Under the pieces are notes generated by a model. It did no database searches. It was not told the DNA's origin and saw only the letters and a list, made by a program, of their open reading frames with translations. Positions 26,843 through 33,219 of a DNA stretch of 33,219 nt are shown here, in pieces (positions within the stretch are counted from its first letter, which is position 1; every line of letters begins with the position of its first letter). Position numbers and translations under genes: made by a program. The stretch comes from Gammaproteobacteria bacterium (lineage in GTDB: Bacteria; Pseudomonadota; Gammaproteobacteria; SZUA-152): NCBI GenBank assembly GCA_029882975.1, contig JAOUJW010000017.1, positions 70,250 to 103,468 on the forward strand, given 5' to 3'.

Positions 26843-27412
26843 ATGCAAATTCCCGGCCTTTGGATTTATACGGACCGTGAACACCTTCCATAACATCGGC
26901 AACGGATTCAATCACCGAGAGAAGTTCATATGTGTACTCGGCGGTAATGCGGGCATACTCTGCGTATACTATATAAGCACCTGGGTTGTTGGATTGGAAA
27001 ACGCAAGTTATATCATTCCTTCGATGGGCGCATAAACCATATTGATCTTTGCTGTGCCCGAAAGAGCCCCCTGGGGAAACCGTGGAATGTATTCGGTGGT
27101 CATATTCTTTCAGCCATCGCCGGTGTCACGTGTGCCTCACTCATTCCCATAGAGGGTGTCGCAATCGAAGCCGAACCAATTACTGAGGAGCAAAAACGTA
27201 TATACGCTTTCCAATATCCCGATACGGTTTCCAAAAACACTCAATTACCTGAGCTTACAAACCGCATACTAACTACCCGCCGACGGCAAAGCACCTACGC
27301 CCTCGCAGACTCAAGAGTCGGGTTACTAGAGCGGGGTTACTTAAGTTTTGTTTTCCTCATATCGTTTTCTTGGTACGTACAATCTGGTATGCGCGTCCAA
27401 GATAACCTATAG
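26843..27412 (+). pseudogene. Decayed HPP-family membrane protein gene (putative nitrite transporter)
   Basis: Three pieces in two frames make up an HPP-like protein. A possible ATG at 26843 (GGAGG upstream) shifts frame within about 20 bases. The next frame carries His-Arg-Glu-Lys-Phe-Ile-Cys-Val-Leu-Gly-Gly-Asn-Ala-Gly-Ile-Leu and Ile-Ile-Pro-Ser-Met-Gly-Ala, then a TAA at 27033-27035, then Thr-Ile-Leu-Ile-Phe-Ala-Val-Pro-Glu. A second shift near 27060-27066 leads to Ser-Pro-Leu-Gly-Lys-Pro-Trp-Asn-Val-Phe-Gly-Gly-His-Ile-Leu-Ser-Ala-Ile-Ala-Gly-Val-Thr-Cys. This is the HPP-family core. After 27133 the resemblance, including the expected His-Pro-Pro motif, is lost, though the frame stays open to 27412, overlapping the end of narI. 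HPP proteins are reported nitrite carriers, which suits the position between nar and nap. The gene is not functional as written. Confidence 0.75.
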
Positions 27413-28046
27413 GGGCACTCCAGATATGAACCAAACGTGTAAACGGAAAAAACAGAAATACTGACATGCCCACAAATATATGCAGCTTGTACACAATCGA
27501 GACGTCTCGAATTAAATCGGGGTTAGGTTGTAAATAGAGTATACTTTGCACCCAGTTTGCCAATAACACCATAACTGCCGGGTCTCCGGATTTCGCGTGA
27601 GAAATGGAAACCGGCAATGTAGCAAGACCCAGGGCAACGGTTAGTACTAACCAACCAAGTATATTGATATCCATCCAACGTGAAGCTGCACGTACTCGCC
27701 GGTTTAACATTCGCCGCAACCAAAGCACAACACCACCGATGAAACACATCGCCCCGAAAATCATACCGGCAGTTATTGCTGTCCACTGGTGCGCCATGTC
27801 AGAGACTCCAAGCGACAAGAACACCTGGTGAGGAGTCAGCAGGCCAGTGACATGGCCAAAAAACAAAGCAATAATTCCGATATGGAACATATTGCTGCCA
27901 AAACGCAGGTATTTCTTCGACAGTAACTGGCTCGAGTCGCTTTTCCAAGTGTATTGCTCGTGGTCAAATCGAATCCAGCTTCCCAGCAGAAAAACGGTTG
28001 TAGCGAAATAGGGGTAAACGCCGAAAATTAATGTGTGCAGGTCCAT
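27357..28046 (-). CDS. narI: Respiratory nitrate reductase gamma subunit (cytochrome b)
   Basis: 229 residues, the diheme membrane anchor that oxidises quinol and feeds NarH. The ATG at 28046 is preferred to a longer frame because AGGAGGAAAG precedes it and the product starts like NarI (His-Thr-Leu-Ile-Phe-Gly-Val-Tyr-Pro-Tyr). Five hydrophobic helices are visible. The haem b ligands are His55, His65, His189 and His207; their spacing matches E. coli NarI (56, 66, 187, 205). The upstream part of the open frame merely overlaps narJ. It is the last gene of narGHJI; no clear terminator follows, and the 3' end overlaps the antisense HPP remnant. Confidence 0.97.
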   Translation of the reverse strand: MDLHTLIFGVYPYFATTVFLLGSWIRFDHEQYTWKSDSSQLLSKKYLRFGSNMFHIGIIALFFGHVTGLLTPHQVFLSLGVSDMAHQWTAITAGMIFGAMCFIGGVVLWLRRMLNRRVRAASRWMDINILGWLVLTVALGLATLPVSISHAKSGDPAVMVLLANWVQSILYLQPNPDLIRDVSIVYKLHIFVGMSVFLFFPFTRLVHIWSAPIGYLGRAYQIVRTKKTI

Positions 28047-28056
28047 TCTTTCCTCC

Positions 28057-28572
28057 TCACGCGGCAATAGGGGCAAGTTGCCCTTTGCTTTCGACAACGC
28101 GTACCAATGCTGCATAGGGGCTGCCGACTTTCTCCAGATTGACTGCCAATTGTTGTAATACCTTCACTGTCTGACTAAGAAATAAATGTGCTTCAGTTTC
28201 ATCCAATTCCGAGCTGAATTCCAGGATCATTGGCAGATAGTCCGGTAATTCTTTTTCATCAGCTTGTAATCCAAACTCTTTATAATATTCTGTCAAATCG
28301 ATCAACGCGGGGCCTCTTCCGCGTTCATCGCCAAACAAGTGATGAGTAAGGTGCAGGCTGTGTTCCGGAACCAGATCAAAGGTCTGCACATACTCTTCCT
28401 GTAGTGTTGTCAGTTCCTTTGACTCCAATCGCTGTAAGAAATTTTCCAGCACATCACTATCCCGTGTCGACAGCGGCATCTCTTTCAACATAGTCCGTAT
28501 GTCCACCACGGCATCAAGTAATTCCTGTTGCGGATAATGCAAAAGCACCGATAGAATTCTGTAAATAGACAT
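28057..28572 (-). CDS. narJ: Nitrate reductase assembly chaperone
   Basis: A 171-residue cytoplasmic chaperone of the TorD/NarJ type, needed for cofactor insertion into NarG but not part of the finished enzyme. The N terminus (Tyr-Arg-Ile-Leu-Ser-Val-Leu-Leu-His-Tyr-Pro) and the conserved Tyr-Val-Gln-Thr-Phe-Asp segment with His-Leu-Phe-Gly-Asp-Glu-Arg-Gly-Arg-Gly and Leu-Pro-Asp-Tyr-Leu-Pro are clear. It is shorter than enteric NarJ (about 236 residues), lacking much of the C-terminal tail. AGGAGAATA precedes the ATG. It lies 57 bp after narH and 10 bp before narI. Confidence 0.95.
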   Translation of the reverse strand: MSIYRILSVLLHYPQQELLDAVVDIRTMLKEMPLSTRDSDVLENFLQRLESKELTTLQEEYVQTFDLVPEHSLHLTHHLFGDERGRGPALIDLTEYYKEFGLQADEKELPDYLPMILEFSSELDETEAHLFLSQTVKVLQQLAVNLEKVGSPYAALVRVVESKGQLAPIAA

Positions 28573-28629
28573 ATTATTCTCCTGCTACGGCTTGCTTGTG
28601 ACGATTTCTGTACAAACACCAAGTTTTTG

Positions 28630-30177
28630 CTAACGTTCATCCGCAGAAGGTGCGGAATCAAGCGACTCCACCGATTCTCTGCGTCGTTCCGGAAACAATG
28701 ATTTTGCACTGATGCCTGGCGAACTATCGTTACCGAAAGTGAAACCGTTCTGACCTTGAAAACTATGAAAATCTTCCAGACGGGTCTCTTCATGAGCCGT
28801 GGGTATGACGAAGCGGTCTTCATAATTGCCAATGGCGAGGTAACGGTACATTTCCTTCGCCTGTTCTTCGGTTATACCGGCAACTTCCAGGGCCCGAGTA
28901 TCTGCAACTCCTTCAACGTGCACAGAACGCTGATAACTGCGCATTGCAATCATGCGGTTAAGCGCATTGCGAACGGGTTCTTCGTCACCCGCGGTTAACA
29001 GGTTGGCAAGATATTTTATCGGAGTTCGCAGTGTGTCTGCGACGGGAATGGCACCATCCGGCCCAGTGGGCAAATTACCCTGGTCGATTTGGGACTGTAC
29101 AGGTGAGAGCGGTGGCACATACCACACCATGGGTAAGGTGCGAAATTCCGGATGGATCGGAAAGGCAAGCTTCCAATCGATAACCAACTTATAAATTGGC
29201 GATTTTTGCGCTGCGATAATCCAATCATCCGGTACGCCATCTATCCGGGCCTGTTTGATGACCTCCGGATCATTGGGGTCCAGAAAAATATCCATGTGAG
29301 CCTGATATAAATCCTGTTCATTTGATTTACTGGCCATTGCTTCTATTTTATCAGCGTCATAAAGCATTATACCGTTGTACCGAATGCGACCGACACATGA
29401 TTCTGAACACACCGTCGGCAGACCAGACTCTACCCTCGGATAACATCCGATGCACTTCTCTGCTTTTCCGGATTCCCAATTGTAGAAAATTTTCTTATAC
29501 GGACAGGCGCTGACACACATACGCCAGCCACGGCATTTATCCTGATCCACCAAGACGATACCGTCTTCTTCACGTTTATAAATTGAGCCGGAAGGACAGG
29601 CTGCCACACACGAGGCATTCAAACAGTGGTTACAAATTCGCGGTAAATACATGTGAAAAGTTTGTTCGAACTCCGAATAGATCTGCTTATCGATATCTTT
29701 AAAGTTCTTGTCGCGTGAACGCTTTGAAAATTCCCCTGCCAGATCGTCTTCCCAGTTAGGTCCCCAGGTAATTTTTTCCATGCGTTCGCCATCTATCATG
29801 GAGCGAGGACGTGCAGTCGGCGTGGCCTCCGATAAAGGCGCGGTTTGCAAATGCGAGTAATCGAATGTAAACGGTTCGTAATAATCATCGATTTCCGGCA
29901 TGTCCGGATTTGCGAATATATTTAGCAGTCGTTCCAGCTTGCTGCCGGAGAGTAATTCCAATTTACCATTTTTTAGATGCCAACCACCTCGCCACACCTC
30001 TTGATTTTCCCACTGCTTTGGAAAACCAACACCGGGTTTACTTTCGACATTATTGAACCAGGCGTATTCTACTCCCTTGCGATTGGTCCAAACGTTTTTA
30101 CATGTCACTGAACAGGTATGGCAACCAATACATTTATCCAGGTTAAATACCAGTGAAAATTGCGCACGAACTTTCAT
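28630..30177 (-). CDS. narH: Respiratory nitrate reductase beta subunit
   Basis: A 515-residue iron-sulfur subunit carrying electrons from NarI to NarG. Four cluster motifs are present: Cys16/19/22/26, Cys182/185/190/194, Cys215/221/225 with Trp218 in place of a fourth Cys (the [3Fe-4S] site typical of NarH), and Cys242/245/257/261. The N terminus Met-Lys-Val-Arg-Ala-Gln-Phe matches the family. AAGGAG lies upstream of the ATG. It follows narG by 51 bp. Length is close to the family norm of about 510. Confidence 0.98.
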   Translation of the reverse strand: MKVRAQFSLVFNLDKCIGCHTCSVTCKNVWTNRKGVEYAWFNNVESKPGVGFPKQWENQEVWRGGWHLKNGKLELLSGSKLERLLNIFANPDMPEIDDYYEPFTFDYSHLQTAPLSEATPTARPRSMIDGERMEKITWGPNWEDDLAGEFSKRSRDKNFKDIDKQIYSEFEQTFHMYLPRICNHCLNASCVAACPSGSIYKREEDGIVLVDQDKCRGWRMCVSACPYKKIFYNWESGKAEKCIGCYPRVESGLPTVCSESCVGRIRYNGIMLYDADKIEAMASKSNEQDLYQAHMDIFLDPNDPEVIKQARIDGVPDDWIIAAQKSPIYKLVIDWKLAFPIHPEFRTLPMVWYVPPLSPVQSQIDQGNLPTGPDGAIPVADTLRTPIKYLANLLTAGDEEPVRNALNRMIAMRSYQRSVHVEGVADTRALEVAGITEEQAKEMYRYLAIGNYEDRFVIPTAHEETRLEDFHSFQGQNGFTFGNDSSPGISAKSLFPERRRESVESLDSAPSADER

Positions 30178-30228
30178 CTATATTCTCCTTACCTACCAAA
30201 CTTTAAAGCGTACTTTGGCCACCATCGT

Positions 30229-33219
30229 TTACCTTGGTCCAATTCCGGGTGGATTCAATTGCCCCTCACGTTCAGGTGTTAGTGGTCGCTCCAACCAGTC
30301 GATATCACGATCCTCTATCTTGTGTAGCACTACAAATTCGTCACGTTGTGAACCCACAGTTCCGTAATAGTTAAAGCTGTACGCAAGCTGTGCATACCCA
30401 CCAATCATGTGGGTAGGCTTAACCACCACTCGTGTGACGCTATTTAAAATTCCTCCCCGCTTACCCGTGGAATTTGAGCCGGGCACATTCACGTTTTTCT
30501 CTTGGGCGTGATACATCATTGCCATCCCATTTGGTACACGTTGGCTCACCACTACCCTGGCTACTGTTGCCCCGTTGACGTTTATTGCTTCCACCCAATC
30601 GTTATCTTCAAGTCCGATTTGCTGCGCGTCCTTTTCAGACACCCATATATACGGCCCGCCTCGAAACAACTGCAGCATGCGCAGGTTATCCTGATAAGTA
30701 CTATGAATCCCCCATTTAGAGTGCGGTGTGATCCAGTTCAACACCAGATGGGGTTTATCTGTTACTTGCGATGGCACACTGATATGGGATTTCATATCCA
30801 CCGCAGGACGGTAGGCGCAAAATCCTTCGCCGAAATCAAGCATCCACTCGTGATCCTGATAGAACTGTGCTCGCCCGGTCAGTGTTCGAAACGGAATGTG
30901 TTCGTGGATGTTGGTATAACCTGCATTATAGCTCACCTTTTCGGATTCGATCCCTGACCAGGTGGGCGCGGTGATAATTTTGCGCGGCTGCGCTTGAATG
31001 TCATGAAAGGTAATTTTGTCTTCTTGACGCCCGGCATACAAATGGTGGTGATCGATGCCCGTCTTTTCACTCATTGCTGTCCACGATTTGTGTGCCACAT
31101 CACCGTTGGTTTCCGGCGCCATATGCAGTATCGCTTCACAGACTGCAATATCCTCTTCCAGTGAGGGCATGCCTTTAGTAATACCTTCGTCCTTTATCGT
31201 ATAATTAATATCTTTCAGCTTGTCGTATTCCTGCTCCGTATTCCAGTCGATACCTTTAATATTGTTGCCGAGCTTGACCATCAGCGGCCCTAAGGCACTG
31301 TACTTTTTGTGAACGTTGGCATAATCACGTTCCACAACTTTCAACAGCGGCATGGTTTTACCCGGGACCGGTTCGCATTCGCCTTTTTTCCAGTCCTGTA
31401 CACCTAATGGCTGCGCCAACTCAAAGGGTGAATCGTGGTGCATGGGCAAGGCAACCACGTCTTTGCGCACACCCAGGTGTTTCTCAGCCAGCTCCGAAAA
31501 GGATTTGGCAATACTACGGAAGATTTGCCAGTCGCTTTTGGATTCCCAACCTGGCGATACCGCCTCGGAAAGCGGGTGAATAAACGGATGCATGTCGGTT
31601 GTATTGAGATCGTTCTTCTCATACCAAGTCGCAGTCGGCAAAACGATATCGGAGTAAGCACCGGTGGAATTGAGTCTAAAGTTTATATCCACCATTAAAT
31701 CCAGCTTGGCGATGGGACCTTCCTCCACCCATTTGATTTCCTTGCTGTCTTTACCATGTACGCCTTCCTGCATGACTCCATTTTGTGCGCCAATCAAATG
31801 TTTTAGAAAATACTCGTGCCCCTTAGCGGAACAACCTAGCAGATTGGCACGCCAAACGAAAAGATTGCGCGGAAAATTAACCGGATTATCGATGTCTGCA
31901 TAGGCAAAATCCAACTCGCCGCTCTTTAGCTTCTCCACCACATACTTGGCCACTCCTGCTTCGTCTGTGGCACCGTTTTTCTCTGCGTCATCTACAATAT
32001 GCAGCGGGTTTCGATTAAAGTGAGGTGCAGACGGCAACCAACCCAACCGTTGTGCTACCACATTGTAATCTGCCAGTGTGTAATTTTTGTATTTGCCCTT
32101 GGCGGTTGGAGCCAGCATGGCATCAGCATCCAGGGTTTCATATCGCCACTGGTCGGTATGAAAATACCAATAGCTAGTGCTGTTCATATGACGGGGCGGC
32201 CTGTTCCAGTCCAAAGCAAAGGCGATGGGTGCCCAACCGGCTTGGGGCCGCAATTTTTCCTGGCCCACATAGTGCGCCCAACCACCGCCCGATTGGCCTA
32301 CACAACCACACATATGTAACAAATTCATAATAGCCCGGTAATTCATATCGTTGTGATACCAGTGATTGATCGCCGCGCCCAGTATGACCATGGACTTACC
32401 TTTGGTTTTTGAGGCGTTATAGGCAAACTCGCGGCCGGTACGGGTCAGATCAGCGCGTTTAACACCGGTTATTTTTTCCGCCCATGCCGGGGTATATGCA
32501 ACAGTCTCATCATCATAAGATGACGCGACATTGTCACCACCCAATCCTCGGTCCAACCCATATTGCGCCAGTTGCAGATCAAACACGGAGGTCACATAGA
32601 CTTGTTCGCCACTGGCAAGTTTTAATTTCCTGGCGGGGATGTTGCGGTGCAATAGCTCCGGTTCATCCGGTGTAAAGTGCGGAAAAGCCACGGATACGAC
32701 TTCATCACGATTATCAATACAACTCAATTCCGCTATGATTTCCTGTTGATTGGCGGCATTTTTGGGCAAAACATTCCATTTGCCTGTTTCACCCCAGCGA
32801 AAACCGATTGAACCATTGGGCGTGACAAACGTCTTGGTGTTGCCGTCATAGACAATGGTTTTCCATTCTGAATTATTACTTTCCCCCATGCCGTCGGCGA
32901 AATCTGAGGCACGCAAGTAGCGATCACTCACGTAAGCGTCACCATGTTTTCGCAACATAACTTGTACCGGAAGATCAGTATAAGTACGTGCATATTCGTG
33001 GAAATACGCGTCTTGTTTGTCGAGGAAAAACTCTTTAAGTGCAACGTGTCCCATTGCCAGAAACGCCGCCGCATCGGTCCCTTGTTTCACCGGCATCCAC
33101 AGGTCAGCGAACTTAACATACTCGGCATAGTCCGGTGCCATGGAAACTACTTTTGCACCTTTATAACGGACTTCTGAGTAAAAGTGCGCGTCCGGGGTCC
33201 GGGTCATGGGCAGATTGGC
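30229..33219 (-). CDS. narG: Respiratory nitrate reductase alpha subunit, 5' end outside window
   Basis: The C-terminal 996 residues of the Mo-bisMGD catalytic subunit; by comparison with E. coli NarG (about 1247) roughly the first 250 residues lie beyond the right edge, including the [4Fe-4S] site and the Asp Mo ligand. Visible hallmarks are Arg-Thr-Pro-Asp-Ala-His-Phe, Cys-Gly-Cys-Val-Gly-Gln-Ser-Gly-Gly-Gly-Trp-Ala-His-Tyr, Ile-Val-Leu-Pro-Thr-Ala-Thr-Trp-Tyr-Glu-Lys and Lys-Pro-Thr-His-Met-Ile-Gly-Gly-Tyr-Ala near the end. The frame is open to the last base. The ATG at 33207 is internal, not the start. It reduces nitrate on the cytoplasmic face. It is the first visible gene of narGHJI. 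Confidence 0.98.
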   Translation of the reverse strand, partial: ANLPMTRTPDAHFYSEVRYKGAKVVSMAPDYAEYVKFADLWMPVKQGTDAAAFLAMGHVALKEFFLDKQDAYFHEYARTYTDLPVQVMLRKHGDAYVSDRYLRASDFADGMGESNNSEWKTIVYDGNTKTFVTPNGSIGFRWGETGKWNVLPKNAANQQEIIAELSCIDNRDEVVSVAFPHFTPDEPELLHRNIPARKLKLASGEQVYVTSVFDLQLAQYGLDRGLGGDNVASSYDDETVAYTPAWAEKITGVKRADLTRTGREFAYNASKTKGKSMVILGAAINHWYHNDMNYRAIMNLLHMCGCVGQSGGGWAHYVGQEKLRPQAGWAPIAFALDWNRPPRHMNSTSYWYFHTDQWRYETLDADAMLAPTAKGKYKNYTLADYNVVAQRLGWLPSAPHFNRNPLHIVDDAEKNGATDEAGVAKYVVEKLKSGELDFAYADIDNPVNFPRNLFVWRANLLGCSAKGHEYFLKHLIGAQNGVMQEGVHGKDSKEIKWVEEGPIAKLDLMVDINFRLNSTGAYSDIVLPTATWYEKNDLNTTDMHPFIHPLSEAVSPGWESKSDWQIFRSIAKSFSELAEKHLGVRKDVVALPMHHDSPFELAQPLGVQDWKKGECEPVPGKTMPLLKVVERDYANVHKKYSALGPLMVKLGNNIKGIDWNTEQEYDKLKDINYTIKDEGITKGMPSLEEDIAVCEAILHMAPETNGDVAHKSWTAMSEKTGIDHHHLYAGRQEDKITFHDIQAQPRKIITAPTWSGIESEKVSYNAGYTNIHEHIPFRTLTGRAQFYQDHEWMLDFGEGFCAYRPAVDMKSHISVPSQVTDKPHLVLNWITPHSKWGIHSTYQDNLRMLQLFRGGPYIWVSEKDAQQIGLEDNDWVEAINVNGATVARVVVSQRVPNGMAMMYHAQEKNVNVPGSNSTGKRGGILNSVTRVVVKPTHMIGGYAQLAYSFNYYGTVGSQRDEFVVLHKIEDRDIDWLERPLTPEREGQLNPPGIGPR

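Overview
The window reads as chromosomal DNA of a gammaproteobacterium capable of nitrate respiration. The gene order thrS-infC-rpmI-rplT-pheS-pheT-ihfA-merR-tRNA-Pro is the translation/IHF block familiar from Pseudomonas and related groups. It sits on the same (minus) strand as a nitrate-reduction locus, narGHJI followed by napABC. The species cannot be named from the sequence; a facultatively anaerobic environmental bacterium is an inference.

Layout, left to right. 1-1.4 kb is an accessory edge: the 3' part of a DUF3592-type membrane protein gene (+), two small overlapping unknown genes (-), and a start-less gene remnant (-) that runs into a REP-like hairpin. 1.46-1.78 kb holds tRNA-Pro(GGG). 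Downstream of it the 3' tail of the tRNA plus its terminator is present a second time, separated from the first by two perfect 53-bp repeats. 1.9-9.36 kb is the translation block, transcribed leftward from a promoter upstream of thrS. It includes an infC gene with an AUC start, a candidate L20-type leader before rpmI, and a strong terminator/attenuator hairpin before pheS.

9.56-22.03 kb is one surface module: a lipoprotein of about 3605 residues followed 64 bp downstream by an outer-membrane beta-barrel (autotransporter-like) protein. The giant carries about 12 fibronectin type III modules, a stack of cadherin-like and bacterial Ig-like modules, and a repetitive C-terminal region that looks like beta-propeller blades. 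Inside the giant gene a 304-bp segment is present twice with only four, all silent, differences.

22.05-22.98 kb has an AT-rich spacer, tRNA-Val(GAC) with a near-consensus promoter, and a small exported protein gene (+) whose best ribosome-binding site points to an AUA codon instead of an AUG.

22.99-33.2 kb is the nitrate region. napA, napB and napC encode the periplasmic nitrate reductase and its quinol-oxidising tetrahaem cytochrome. narG (5' end outside the window), narH, narJ and narI encode the membrane-bound proton-motive enzyme. Between them on the plus strand lies a broken gene of the HPP membrane family, a family reported to transport nitrite in plastids and cyanobacteria. It carries frameshifts and a stop codon and loses family resemblance after its middle. 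No napD, napF, napG or napH is present in the window.
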